NCBI GenBank assembly: GCA_003640385.1
Contig: RCAB01000069.1
Location: forward strand, 140,439-204,438
Source: Setaria digitata
Lineage: Eukaryota > Nematoda > Chromadorea > Rhabditida > Setariidae
Direction of reading: 5' to 3'
Length of the DNA: 64,000 bases
Numbering within the stretch: the first letter of the stretch is position 1; the number at the start of each line of letters is the position of its first letter. Shown here in pieces: positions 50,517 through 63,837 of the stretch. The position numbers and the translations under genes were made by a program. Below the pieces are notes generated by a model, which saw nothing but the letters and a program-made list of their open reading frames with translations, was not told where the DNA came from and did not search any database.

Positions 50517-53500
50517 TCAAAGTTCATTCAAAACAGTGTTTACTTTGTGGCGTCCTTTGGGATCGACTACCGATGTGTGAGAATGTTTCGGCAGATGGCC
50601 CGTAAGAAAGGTAAGTGAACGTTGTTTCTGTAACAGCTGTTGCTTTTTTCTCTTTTCCTTTCTCCTCCGGTGTCCAATTTCGTCCTTTTTTTCAGCAACT
50701 AATCGTTTGTTGGTTACACTCATTTCATCATCCTCTAAATTACTCTACTGTCTTGAATTTCTATCAAATCACCTGTCATCATGGTTAATCAGTACAGATG
50801 GCAGATATTGTACTCTGAATATCACCCTGTCCAGCTGATCACTATCTAACCACGTAGTATCAAGAATAAGATGGTGAAACTATCAGAAAAGGTGTTTCTT
50901 TGTGTTAATGACTGAGGTAAGTAGTCTAACGTTGAAAAACTAATGCCACATCACCTGGAATAAAAAAAGTGAAGAAAAACAAGAAGAACGTGGATGTATC
51001 GTAGCAGAATTGTTAATTAATAAATCTTATACCTGGCGATGAGGGATGTTCCATAGCTAGTTCACGCTCCAATGCACTAGTCGATTTTACATTCTTCCTA
51101 TATTTGACTTCTCGTCTGGTTTTTTGACCTAGTTTAATATTTACTTCAACAACTTACTTTAACTCCAATTCAAAATCAGATTGTTTTTAAGATTAAAGAA
51201 ATTTTTTGAAAGATTTTTGGATATTTATATATCGTAAATGCAGTTTAGTTCGATGAAAATCCTAACAACTTCATTTTACTCTCTACTTTCCATTATTCTG
51301 TCGTTTACTTTCACGCAGTTTTAACTGTCACTGCATTTAAAAGAACATATTTTTGTTTAAATCAACTTAACGTTATTCTTTCAAGTTTTTTTTTCTTGTT
51401 CAAATTCAATGAAACTGAATGCAGACTATCCTGAATGTCAACTGTCGGTGAAGAGTGAAAGTGAATAGATGTATCAGAAGATGATCGTCTGCTACAGTGA
51501 GCACTACTGTTTCCACTGGATGTCATTTGCTCGTCAAACTGAAAACTGCTGCAGCTTTCCATTTCATATCTGGCCTTTAATTTTATGGCACATTCCTGTT
51601 TGGTTTTGCTTCTTTCCTGATTTCTCCTCTGACTAATTGAAAATACTTAAACGTTGACAGTTCTTCTCTTCTCACTTATAATTCACATGTACATAACCAC
51701 TACTTCAACAAAGGTGAAATTTTTCCTAACATGCATTTGAGAAATACTTTTAATGAACTGAAATTACTTTTTTATTCAAAAACTCTCGTAAATCCTTGCA
51801 CTTTTAATTGTAAAGTTACCATATATAGAGTAATAGAAAAAGTAAAAAAAGTAATACCTCTTATTTATACGATTTTAAATGGACAGACTTACGAATTCAA
51901 CACTGCTTTCCGTACAATAATCATCTTCTGTACTCCTGGATTTGAACTCATCTTCAGCTGTCAAATTAGTACGGGATGATGAGGTAGACATATTCTGCTG
52001 AGATGAGAGTTCTTCTTTATTAGGAAATCTATAACATGGCTTAAGATGGTGTCCCAAATGGAGCAAGTAGAAATAATAAGATTGGTAGGAATAGATAAGT
52101 GTTAAGGCAGAATCGCAAGCGGTGTTTAACCAATGATTCCATTTTATCTTATTTTTGTTTCTGCACCAATGAGAGGATTCTGAGGAAGAAAATGAATTGA
52201 ACACGAATAGTATAAGTACTGCAGGCAGTGGACATCAGAATTCAGAACTTTTTTTTTCCATCAACTTTGGACTTCTGCATTTGAGATTTCCCTTGATGGT
52301 GTTTTCGGCACATCAATTCGTTGGATGCTGTTTGTTTTTGGAGCAATCTGCCACGCTGAACTCGCTTTGGCCAAGTACCGGCAACTGGAGTTGAGCAGTC
52401 TGCGCCTATGCTTCTTTCTTGTGGCTGATATGAAATCCTATTGCAGCCAGTTATTGTTATTAAGCTGTTGCAGCGCAAATTTTGAAATTGTCCGTTAAAA
52501 TAAGATCATTAGGAAAACACTGCGAATTATTCAAAAATCGATTGTTAGTCATATAATTCACTAAACCAGGGTTCTTCAGATTGCCGATAGTAATATACCA
52601 ACTTCTGTAGTTCTGATTCGGCATGTCCCTGATGTCGACCTTTTCGTTTTGATTGCTCTTGACAGCAATCACTAAATTCAGGTCCCTGGTGTCGATTTAC
52701 TCGACTGAAGGAATCATCGTACTCCCGCATCAGCATTATAGATTTCTGGTCAAGAGAGGTGAAAATTCGATCTGTGAATCGTAAATTTCGTTCCTCGTTG
52801 TCCACAGGAAAATGCAACAAGTCCGTAAGCTGCCAAGATGCGTTATTTGTTTTTCGCGGATACTGCAATGTCACAGCTGGCAGCATTTCAGTTCCGCTGT
52901 CATGTCGCTGAAATTTAATGCCATATAGCTGTTCAACCTTGACAACATATCCCATGATACATGACATTTTTTGACAAAGTCCTACACTTTGTTAGTTTTA
53001 ATAAAACGAAGAAATTTTCCTTTCACCTGATAAATTTTAGTCGTAATGTTTTAATATCATATGAAAGTATCATACCTTTCCTCTCTTTTTTGATAAAATG
53101 CTTAATTTCTTACGTCTTTTTTAGCACTGCGTCCAACGTTATTTGGCCGATGTTGCATATATACTGCACGTTTATCATGCTTTTCTACAGATCTTTCACT
53201 CAACTTTACTGAAAGTGTTAATTTGATTTACGGTTTGATTCAAATTTGTTTTAAAATTATTCCGAAGTTCGGTGATGATCTCACTTTTCTGCTACTAATA
53301 AAAATAAAGTTTCCAAAAGGGAATAATCTGCAAGATTTGATGTGCACATTAGCCTAACTTCTTCATTCCTGATGTTCTCATCCAAACGCCACGTTTTGTA
53401 CATATATGTATTTGACTCTTTCAGTTGAATTTGAGATAAAAGAGATTCTAGAAGATACTTGTCTTGTTTCTGACGTTTATTATCGTGTCATCGCGTCGCG

Positions 53501-53609
53501 TTTTCAATTTTAGCAATATTTGTTCTGTTTGCTCCAAAGTGTTTTCGATAATTCGATTGATGTATTGATAAGCATCCGATGCACAACGTGGTACAGGTAA
53601 TTCACTCAT
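50517..53609 (-). CDS. Orphan basic, low-complexity protein
   Basis: Seven minus-strand exons join with consistent phase: 53609-53459, 52981-52603, 52437-52249, 52028-51893, 51538-51427, 51128-51033 and 50734-50517, giving 426 residues. The ATG at 53609 starts MSELPVPRCASDAYQYINRI, a short predicted coiled coil (NTLEQTEQILLKLK). A more ordered part follows: GYVVKVEQLYGIKFQRHDSG, then QLTDLLHFPVDNEERNLRFT. The middle and C-terminal parts are Ser/Gln/Lys-rich, with a strong bipartite-type nuclear signal (HRRRKEKRKKQQ) and the tail GRHKVNTVLNEL. I recognise no domain. Composition suggests a nuclear, largely disordered, possibly regulatory protein, which is inference only. The weakest links are the GTTGGT and GTTCTG donors of exons 2 and 3. 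Confidence 0.55.
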
Positions 53610-55345
53610 CTACAAGGATACTTGTTCATTTCTACTTTGGCAATCGTGAATGTCTAGGTCCGTTCCAAACTACTGATGATTTTTTTCCTTTTAACTCGAC
53701 CTAAATTAAAAGGAACTTTTGACTTAAAGTTCTCCACTGAGAGATGAATTCGTATGATTTTAATAAACTACAGAAAAAATGATTTGTTTCCATCATGATA
53801 CATCAAATCAAAGAGGAATAGAACACATCCGTTCGAGAATGCACTTATTAGTATATAAATATCTACTCAAAACAGGGAGTAGACTGAACACCCAGCAGTC
53901 ATCAACTGACTTGAGAAAAGAATGAAATCATTATCACGTGCGAAGTATTTAGGTTAAAAGATCCTCTTTAATTTCAAATATGCATAATATGAGAAAATTT
54001 TATAAAACTTATCCGGTTTGTCGGACTTTTGCAAAAATTCACTTACTTAGACCACTCTAATAACGTATGGTCTGTTAGAGATGTCCAGAAGTCAGTAGTA
54101 TGAAATTTAAATCTTTCACTTGATTCGTTTGACGTAGATGAATTCAATTTAGTTAAATTTTAATGTGAACTGGAATTTGGTCAAGTTTACAAAAATAAAA
54201 GTGCTGCATGCTCTTTCTAAGCTTGCCTTCCCTATCTTTGGATTTCAAATCTTAGACCTAGAACTTTGAGAAAGATTTTTAATCAAGCTGTTTTAAAACC
54301 CAATGTGTAAAATATAAATAGCATTGATTAGATACATTAACAAAAAGATCAAGTATTGAAGGTATGAATTATGGGCAGGATAACACATGGATTGAAACAG
54401 GTGGTGCAATAAGCAATCAACGAAAACAACGAGGTTAATTAAATTTTAAGTCCTCGATTATTATTAGTTGTCATTGATCACAAGAACCGATCAATTCAGT
54501 GCTTTTAAGGCTTTTAGTTTGAAGCACTGTTTTAAAACAGTACCAATAAGTCCAAAAAGGAACCAGTACCTAGAAAGTGTGTGTTACCGAGGATGCTTTC
54601 TGCATTGCTCCTTTATTGTTTTGATTAAAAATTTAAATGAAAATCAGAAAGAGACAGTCTTAAATTTTAATTATTACTCCATATCAAATAAATTATTTGG
54701 ATTCGGTAAGTATTGTTCGTTTGATAGAGCGATAAACACTGTTAAATACATCTTTTGCAGCAAAAATTCTGTCATCAACTGCAAAAAAATATAAAAATTA
54801 TAGACAAAAAACTTCGACAGAAGATCTAAGGCAAGGTTTACCTTACAGCTCAAGAATTAACAGTCTTTTATCATTTTCTTAAAAAAAAAAAAAAAAATAA
54901 GATAAAATATATGATAATACAGATAGTTAGATAGCTCAGAATTCGCTTGATTTCATTAAATAACAAAAATATATAAATTATAGACCAGATACTTTGACAG
55001 AGCCTAAAAGATCTTAATCAAGTTTTAATTTAAAATTCTTGATTATGAAGTTTTACAAGGATGTTTAGCTTGAATCATCACTTTAAGAATTGTTATGTGA
55101 AGTGTTGGCATTTTAGAACATTCCGCACAGTATCATTGTCTACTCGTATTGCTAGTCTAAAGGTAAATTCATTTGACAATGTTTATATAGCCAATGAAAG
55201 TCTTTTTTCATAACTACATTGCCAGAGCAAATTTTTCTTATGTTGTGATTTTTCATGCTTTTTCAAGAAATCACGCTAAGTAAGGATTTAAATTTTTTTA
55301 TTTGTTCCTTAAAATTATGAGAAAATTTCGAAAACATTGGTTGAA
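53610..55345. other. Intergenic, diverged repeated units
   Basis: AT-rich. Segments near 54430-54530, 54780-54860 and 54960-55100 share order and wording: AAATTATAGAC, CTTYGACAGA, GATCT, then AATTTTAA or TTAAAATT followed by a TCTTGATTAT-like string and a CTTTAAG/TTTTAAG string. This suggests old tandem copies of one unit. The 108-codon open frame at 54468-54794 falls inside it and is not supported as a gene. Confidence 0.4.
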
Positions 55346-57554
55346 ATGTTTCCTTTTAAGATTCAGCGGCCATGTTCGCTCACTTTAATAGGCTTAACTA
55401 ATGCTGAAACAATGGAACTGATATTCCCCAATTGGCTTAATCGAGCCTTCGTTAGAAGTGGACGTGAAGCCGCATATAGGCCCTACGACCTCAATATGCC
55501 GTCTGCTTTATTGCGGTAAATTTGTTAAGGTGGACAGAAGTGTCTGGTTTTCTGATCAGTGAAAGCCGAATAAATCAAATCATAAAAGACTAGCTAGAAA
55601 AATGAAATAATTAGGATCTTGAGCCTTCCAAAAATTAAAGTTTTGGTGAGGGCCATTTCAAAGTTAGATGATTTGCTTTACTGAATAATTAGGAACAACA
55701 CTAATAGAGAAGATTATTTTCACTTTTTCTGTCTCTTTGTCTTTTAAATTTTGCATTCTTTAATTCTTGAAAAATTTTACTCTACTTCCTCTCACTTACT
55801 ACACAAGCATCCATTTATCGTTAACAGTTAAAAATAAAACGGTGTCTAATTTACCAGAAGTGAGGAAGACGAATTGAACTTTAAGTAAACTTGACATAGG
55901 AGACTTTAAGTAAACTTGACCCTACGCTGATTTATGCGCTTAAAAGCGGTTGCAGGCGACCTCTCAAGGACTATCAGATGGATTCGCCAATTACAGAACA
56001 CGGTAAAATATGTGCTGCCCTGATTGGGCGAGGTATACAACTGGCCAATTACGAACCACAAATCGTTAGCGCACCTAATATTTCATCATTGTTCGTTATT
56101 CGGTCTTAATTGTAAGTCAATTTGAAACAAAGAAAGCAGTACTTTCGAAACTGATAGGTCATAAACACACGAAGAAGCTGCTGATGGATGGTCCCTCAAA
56201 CATTTGACATGTGACATTTGCAACAGTGTTTAAGATTTTCACATCACCTGAGCTGAAATGCATTGAAACAGCTCGTTCAGTCCAACGTTCTTTGCATATC
56301 GATGATTGCTGCTTATGCGTGGAACCATCATTGGCTGAATATGCCGAATTTCGGGGCACTGCCCAAAGATATTGGCTTACTACTGAACAGGTATACTTAC
56401 TGTAATCCAGTTCATCAGTACAAATTACTTCTTCAACAAATCTAAATGTCAATTCATTTCTCTTTCTTCTAGTCAATAAGCAAATACTTCTGGCTTTTCA
56501 TTCTCAGTTGCAACGAGAAGGTATTCTCTCAGAACAAACAGACTATGCACCACTATTAGAACTTGACCGACTTCCAACAAATGAGACACCGCAAGAGTTC
56601 GTGAATAGATTACAACGATTTTATGAGCATATTATTGTGAATTTTAATGGCAGGTAATTGTCACTCTTACAATTTATCTGCTTGAACTTTAATAAATTTA
56701 AATTTAAGTTGAGAATATAAGTCTGTACGAAACCTTCTTCAAGATCCTTGTGATACGAATGGCACCATTATAACTCTGCCGTAGTGCTTGATAAGATTAA
56801 CCAAACAATTAATTAATAGGTTCTGCACTTAAGTAACTGGTAGTTCCGTACCAGTTGGAATGAGACTAACTTCAATCTACTTTGCTAAAATTTGCCAAAA
56901 AAAAAGCGCATATAACCAGTTATTTCAGTTTGGTTCATAATTAAAAAAGTCATATTTTTATGACAAATGATGATGAAATTCAGTGCTTTGGAAGTAATGG
57001 ATATATGTATAACAGTTAGCATGTATAACGAATATCCATTATTTTCCGGAATAGATCACCGTTTCAGGTGTGCAGTAATCGTCAGCAATATTACTGGGAT
57101 TTTTGTACTGAATAATGGGACAGCCAGGATTCCGTGGCATCTGCAAGAACCCCACGCTTATATGAGTAGCTGCCATTTGTGCGCTGTAGAAGTCACATCA
57201 GATGGAAAAGTTTGAATGCACTGTTTCTGATTTCTAAAACTGTTCAAAAATTATAAAAATGACATTTAAGTAGAATCAGTAGCAAATAATTTTCATCAGA
57301 AAATTCAGAGATTTATTCCAAACGTGCTGCCAGCTAATTAATAATTTTCCATTTTACCGAACATGTGACCAATTTTTTTCTTTCCATCCAACTTTCTTGT
57401 CCTTTCAAACACGACGTTTTGAATTTAACTATTGAAATTTCAGATTGAACCAATCGGTCGGCCAATCTTACCACTAACAAAAACATTATTCGAAGCTCAA
57501 TTAACACAAGATTTTAAATCTAACCACAGTAAATCAAATAAACTAGATATTTAG
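55346..57554 (+). CDS. UBASH3/PGAM-like histidine phosphatase family protein, catalytically degenerate
   Basis: Histidine phosphatase superfamily (phosphoglycerate mutase fold), closest in wording to the PGAM domain of UBASH3/Sts and related nematode proteins. Six plus-strand exons join in phase: 55346-55515, 55956-56064, 56235-56390, 56508-56653, 57068-57209 and 57444-57554, giving 277 residues, a PGAM domain alone without SH3 or UBA. Matching landmarks: ETMELIFPNW, then LNMPSALL; DYQMDSPITEHGK; the second motif FTSPELKCIETA; CVEPSLAEYAEFRG; and near the C-terminus IGRPILPLTK. The RHG motif is replaced by TNA (Asn19 for the catalytic His), and the second catalytic His by Asn201 (VIVSNITG). 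The SPxLRC arginine is Lys101. It is therefore predicted to be an inactive pseudophosphatase, perhaps a binding protein. The last donor (GTTTGA) is weak. Confidence 0.75.
55878..55920. repeat. Two-copy direct repeat in intron
   Basis: The string ACTTTAAGTAAACTTGAC occurs twice, about 25 bases apart, inside the first intron of the PGAM-like gene. Confidence 0.75.
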
Positions 57555-60500
57555 CTTATTGTCCGGTTTCGTTGTAACATCTACAATCAACACCAAGAAC
57601 TTTGTGATTGATGATCGACTGAGAAACCAAGCATAAAACTTATATCAACTACCCGCTGAACTATCACATATCAGGCATGAAAAAATCGGAAGTCATGATG
57701 AATTCGAACGACGGCATTCTACCTCATTTAAACAAATATCCCACATAATTTTGCAGTGATTGAATGCAAGGAATTTTATTTTTATATCATGAAATAGCTC
57801 ATCTTTTGAAAGCAGTTTGAATATTGTTGATACACAATAGTGGCAATTATCAAATTAGACTTCTAACTTTTTTCCGTTAATTTTGATAAACTGTAAAATA
57901 CAATCATTCTTCTGTAAGAATGATATCGTTTTAATCATTGACTGCCTTTATTGACAGAGCTTTTCATGTTTTTTAAATATAGGCAATTATTGTTAAAATT
58001 GTTGATTACTGCTGGAATAATATTTAGTCTCAACTACTAGAACTCGTAATTAAGCTTTTTAAAAACTGGAGTGCTCTCCATACCTCTAATACTACTTCAG
58101 GAATTCACTTTAAAAGAAATCATTCATTCTACTCAAGGTTGTGAGAACAAAATAGTTTTTCGAAGATGCTTTAACTAGCTTCACTCTTACAATGCTACAT
58201 TATTATCATAAATAACGAATTTATTCGTAATGTCAAGGTGTTTTATTGCAATGGGTCATATTTTAATTAATTAGTAATGATTTTATTCACTAATAATTGC
58301 TGTCTAAGCTTCCAAAGGGAAATTTTATTATATTTCATTTCTTTTTCTCTTCACTAACGCAATTGCAGAAAATCAAAATCTGGAATTGCTCTTGCTTCTG
58401 TTTGTTGTACCTGAAATTGACAATTGTTACTTTAGTCTCAGATCCATTCAAACTTTAAAAAAAAAAAAAGAAAAAACTTTTAGCTTTTCAAACTACAGAT
58501 TTTTTGACTACAGGTTATACTACAGATCATAAAATATAAGATTATAAGATAAACTATATGATAAACTACAGATTATAAGATAAAAATTATTCATTTTCGT
58601 AACCAATATTACTTATACAAAAAGTTTCATACGGAGCCATAAGTCGCCATCCACTTTTGCTTTCTTTTCTTTAGAAAAAAGGATTTGAGAAGCGTTTTGC
58701 ATCGTTCCTTCATTGATTCAACGTACGGACACGTATCATACTAGAATCCCGAATTATGTTGTGAGTTAAAAAGCGAAAATTGCCAATCACTCTGTTTTTC
58801 CATCGTTGTTGTCACTGATATCTTTGAAAGACACCACTGAAATGTGATGAAAGTATATCATTCAGTTATGATGAAAGCTGCATAACTGCATGAGACAAAA
58901 ATACTACTTGGTTCAAACAACTGCTATGGTCATTTGTGAAATGGAACTTCAAGTGAATCTGAATCCATATTCTATTGAGTTAATCGCAACTTCCAGTCGC
59001 TCCATGCATTCGTTAATCCAATTCTCCAATCACCTGTATCAGCATTCCTTAGTTTTGAACAGATTTCCTTCAAACTTGTATTTTATCTATTTTTGTGATA
59101 ACTTCCGGACGACCATCTAAGGGAGGTATGCAAGTCATATCACGCTTTTCATTATTTCACCCACTTCTTTAGCTACGCTTGTCAATTAAGTTCAGTGTGA
59201 AGAATTGATTATTTTAAAAAGGAAGGAAAAATTTTCATCTTAATTCAAATCAGTAAAGGTGTGACAAAAAAAGAAAGGAGTGATTATTAAAAAAAAAAAA
59301 GATTCTTGTTAGATATCTGAAGGATTTACCAAAAAGCTAGAATGGAATCAAACAAATGATGAGAACTGCCTGAGGGTAGAGAAGCCCTTTATTATCAGAA
59401 TCACAAATTCATTCCTTTGACAATTTTCATTTTAGCGAACAAGTGCCTGTCGGCATTTCTCAAAAAGGTTATTTTTTCTGAGAAGTTTCTTGTTTTCATT
59501 TCCTGTTATTAGGAGATGTTTCATCTTATTGTCAAAATTGTTTTATAAAATTATTCAGAAATCTGTGGCACGGATGTTTATCATTAAATCTTTATTAGTG
59601 GCTAATGTCGACTAAAATTGTTAATAATGTTAAAGTGATAACTGAAAATCAAAGATATCATTATTTGGTTACATCAGTTTTCTATTATTTTCCATCTTAA
59701 CGAGCAAAAACAATCACACTAAATTAAAATCTGGTTTCTTATGAGAGATCGAATCAGTTTAAACGAAGTGAGTTGCTTGAATTCTTTCTAGTGAAGACTA
59801 GAATGTCAACCGACATGAGCCTAACAGATTTGCTAACAATAACTTAAACGTTTACCATGGTTAGTCTTTTCGAGAATAACTTTCTATATACATTTATCGG
59901 AGAACACCGAAATAAGCTTTTGATTGATAGATGCGGTAAACCAAATACGTGACAGAGATTCAATAGTTAAATTCTTCCCGTAAAACTCAGAAATGTTATA
60001 TATAAGATTCCAATTGTGACCGTCCAATATCCAGAAAATTTGGAACCGATAAATTAACTAAAAGTTCACTTTAGTTTTTACCTAAAATAAATTTAACTTT
60101 TACTTTATGATTAGATTAGCACTGACAATATGAGAAACACTGATAATATTATTTCGCTGTATTGTTTGTTCTCACTTGTCATTTGCGGCTGCGACACCTA
60201 CGACTTTTGAGAAGAGTACTGCGATTGCAGTCTGTGCCTGTGCCTAAATCTTCATTTTCCATCGCAGTTTTTGTAAGTGGAATCACAGTGATTTCTCATT
60301 TAGCCACAGTCGAGAAATATAAATAAAATTCTCTATATCAGTTGATAGTCTTCAGTTCAAAATATTTGTTCGAGGTTACAATGAACCTTTTTAAATATAT
60401 TCAGTTTGCCCGATCAGGAATAGAAGGCTAAATATTTGCAGAACCTAAATGTTTTCGATTTCATTTCAATTTCGTAAGTGTTCTATCGCCGCTGAAGAAT

Positions 60501-61086
60501 AAAGTGAAAAAAAACAATTTCTTATTTAATAGCAAATTCAATTTCTTTCTTCTCTCCACCTGCTATCTACTCTTCTCTCTTACTTTTTTAATAATTTAAA
60601 TAAGCTAACGACGTGATCACCACGTTCTGCTGCTCTTTGTTAATAAGTGAGTAAAGAAAGTTGAACCGAATTTAAAATCTATTTGAAACCAATTGACCAA
60701 AATTTTTTTACATTAAGAGCTTTAACTTCAAAATAATGAAATCATTTTATGCCAAGTCATAAATGGTTCATGGACCATTTCCAGTTTGGAATAAAATACA
60801 AAATTTCAAAAGTGAAAGGAAATTAGATTTTCAATACAATAGCTTTTGTGTTTTACACAGGACATAAAAGAATTAACTATGAGCAAATAAATCAACTGAC
60901 AGTGATAGAATAAAACTAAATTAATTAAACAAATGCAAAAGTTAGCACTCTTTTTTTTGAATTAAAATTGCAAAAAATTTCAAAATCTTCCAGATTTTTT
61001 TGATAGATGCATTTGTGCAGTGAATCGAATCGGAACCGGGATATATGTAAATGTCTGTCCAACATTTCATAAATTGATATTATATA
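57555..61086. other. AT-rich region, no gene supported
   Basis: About 3.5 kb. One GC-richer minus-strand island at roughly 60185-60270 could encode MENEDLGTGTDCNRSTLLKS and a basic tail before TGA, which might be a terminal exon. It has no partner exon, so it is not called. Otherwise I see only AT-rich sequence and short repeats of the GATTATAAGATAAA type near 58530-58590. Confidence 0.45.
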
Positions 61087-61665
61087 TCAGTCATCCTCTG
61101 AATCGTAAATGAGCTGAGGCGTCTTCGAAGCTTTCACTTCATCCATTTTAAACATTCGAAAATCAAAATATGTCAAGCGCTGTGATGGTATGATGCAAAA
61201 ATACGCTTGATCCGATAATTGTGCAACTTAACTCTTGTAGCTCAAGAAGGTTGCATACTGCTTAAATTTTTCTGAAATTTTGGGAAATTGAATTATTAAC
61301 TAAAATCCTGAAAAAAATATGTTAGTGAATAGAAACGCCAAGAAAAATAGTAATATATAATAAGTTTTACGTTTCCAAATTCCTTAATTGATATGTGAAG
61401 AGCAGGAACTACAACAATCATTCATGGGTAATTACCGCATTTAAAGTTTCATCCAGCACTTTTCTTTCTGCATAAAATTGTTCCATTGCGTTTCCAATAA
61501 ATGAGTATTTTCCGTTAATCCCAGTTTGGCATAGAAGAATGAAATATTACCCCGACTTGGATAGACTAATCTCTAATCTGACTAAACAATAAGCTCATAC
61601 TTCACTAATCTTAGCCTCGTTTTGATGAATACGTATTGTGAATAAATCTTCTCGGAGTTGCGAAA
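61087..61665 (-). CDS. Possible 3' exons of an unknown minus-strand gene
   Basis: Three coding-like minus-strand pieces. 61665-61601 (SQLREDLFTIRIHQNEAKIS, then E) ends at a GAA|GTATGA donor. 61486-61436 (MEQFYAERKVLDETLNA) ends at GCG|GTAATT. 61179-61087, after a CATCACAG acceptor (RLTYFDFRMFKMDEVKASKT, then PQLIYDSEDD), ends in TGA. The last two join in phase 0 and could alone form a 47-residue protein from the ATG at 61486. The first piece lacks a clean acceptor connection to the second. The composition (charged helices, acidic C-terminus) looks coding. No family is recognised. Confidence 0.3.
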
Positions 61666-63837
61666 CTGGTTTTGATATCAATAATTTTGCTCCAATGATT
61701 CTTCCGTGTTATTTCAAATTCAGTTTCATTCCACTACTTTTCCTCAATTTTTTAATTTCGAGAATGATTAAGGATAAAATTTGAATAGTAATAAAAGTAA
61801 TAAATAGTAGTAAAACTGATAAAAGAGAAATTTGGGTTAATGAGTAGAAAAAAAAGAGTAAGAAAAACAATTACATAACTTTCATATGATTTATTTGCTG
61901 AGAGATTTACTGATAGTTGAATTTTTGTATAGCTAGCTACCATATTTCTTCTTGAGTAATAAACTTTCTAACACTATCTGTTAAATATAAAAAAATATCG
62001 CCTAAATTTTGCAAAGCGCTATTCTTTAGTTGATCAAAATTGCTGAAATCAAATTTCAGATTTTAGGACTACCTTTGCAAGAAAAAAACTCCTTAAAATT
62101 TCATGCTAAATAGAGATTTGAGACTGCTTTAAAGATTAACTCTAGAAGGAAGAAGCATAAAATTTAGCAACTCTGAAAGGTTATTTGAAAAAAGATTATC
62201 TGGACTAATTCTCGCAACTTGAACTCTAAAATGAAACCAAAATATGGTTAAGGAGAGAATAAGAAGACGGGGAACAAGGGAAGATTCGGAGGTGACAGCA
62301 GGCGTGTTGTCAATCTTTTTCCTTATGCAGTTCAGTATCGTCCTGACTAGAAATTCCCCTCTCCCGATGTGACATTCTCGTTGTCACCCGTGCAATACCG
62401 GTCATCCTTACTCTCATCAGCATATTTCCTCTCTAACGACTTGTTAAAAGGGAGAAGAGGACGAAACAGATAGGCTTAGAAAAAGTATATGACCATATAT
62501 TCGTATATTTCATTATTCACTTGTCGAATTTTCACAATTTCCATGATGATTGGAAAATGTAAGGCATAAAGGATGAATGGGCGAAATGGTACGGTTCTTT
62601 TTGCATAATTTTTAAGTGTGTAACAATTAGGCAATCATTCCAGGACATTCTATAGACCATTCATCGCCTTATTCAACAGAGCTCTCAGAAAATCTGTATG
62701 TTTGCAAATAATTTCGTCCTACTTTTCGGAACATTATTGCCAAATGACCCATTGACCAATTAACACCAAAGTAATCTTGTCCTAAAGTATCCTATCATCT
62801 AATTCCATACATTTGACCTAATATTCAAATTTTGGTTGTTCTCAATTCTCAAATACTTTCTTACTAATTTTGCTTCTTGGCTTCATTTGTTATTCTCTTT
62901 TTTCTTTGGGATACTTGATCAAAGTTACTAGCTGTTAATAAACATAGTTTATTACTATTTCTCAGAATAATCAGTAGTAATCAAAACTATTATTTGCTTG
63001 ACACCGTTACAAATCAAGTGACATTCGTGACTATGTTAACTAATATTGACAGTTAAACAATGGATTTTTACGAAGTAAATGGTATCTCACTTTTAGTATT
63101 ATGAAAATCTATCACCTTTCAGTGAGAAAATGAATAAGTTTGCTTATGATTTTACAACATGAGAAAAAAATATAGATTTCTTCTACGAAAGAACTAATTA
63201 AAAGTTCGAAACCTTTGTTTATGTTTTTTTTTATCCAATAAGTGCTATAATTGAAATAAAGATGCATCATAACCATTTTCACAAAAATTAGTTTCAAGTT
63301 CCAAGGTTTCTCATTTTATCTTACTGCTAGTTTCTAAACTTGACTCTAATTATTTTCAATTTAGAGCATAAAATATTTGCAATGTAGTTGACAATGCAGT
63401 GATCTGAAGTGTTTGCTTATCCGATATCATTTTTGGTCTTTAGAAATAACAGAGTATGAAGAAACTTTAAAAATTTTACTAGGAAAACGAGTTTTTTGAT
63501 CTGCTAAAAAAAATTTTTTTTCAAGTGATTCATGAATATTTATCATATCACACAATGAATCGTTATAAACAAATAGTATGCTCGGATTACAGAACCGGTA
63601 CTGCTTATCACTAATCTATTTATCTTTTAAGAATGGTAATTTTCTGTCAAAGCAACGAAATAAATACGAAGTAGAAATATTCGTCTTCTCTTTGTTATTT
63701 CAACATCCTCTTTCATCAGACATTTAAGTAATCATTTAATGAAACGCTTCTTCATTTTCATTACAAAAGAAAATGCAAATAATAGTCAATACTTATAAAT
63801 ACAATATTAATAACACTAATTAAAAACATTCAACATT
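61666..63837. other. AT-rich region, no gene supported
   Basis: Contains a GC-richer patch at about 62260-62470 with a short minus-strand frame (LERKYADESKDDRYCTGDNE, then NVTSG) that cannot be tied to other exons. The rest is AT-rich with no recognisable features. Confidence 0.45.

Noticed and set aside
54468..54794. 108-codon plus-strand open frame
   Set aside because: It falls inside diverged repeats, with no splice sites or homology and low-complexity composition.
62347..62478. Short minus-strand frame with an NVT site in a GC-richer patch
   Set aside because: No partner exon, start or recognisable motif; left as intergenic.
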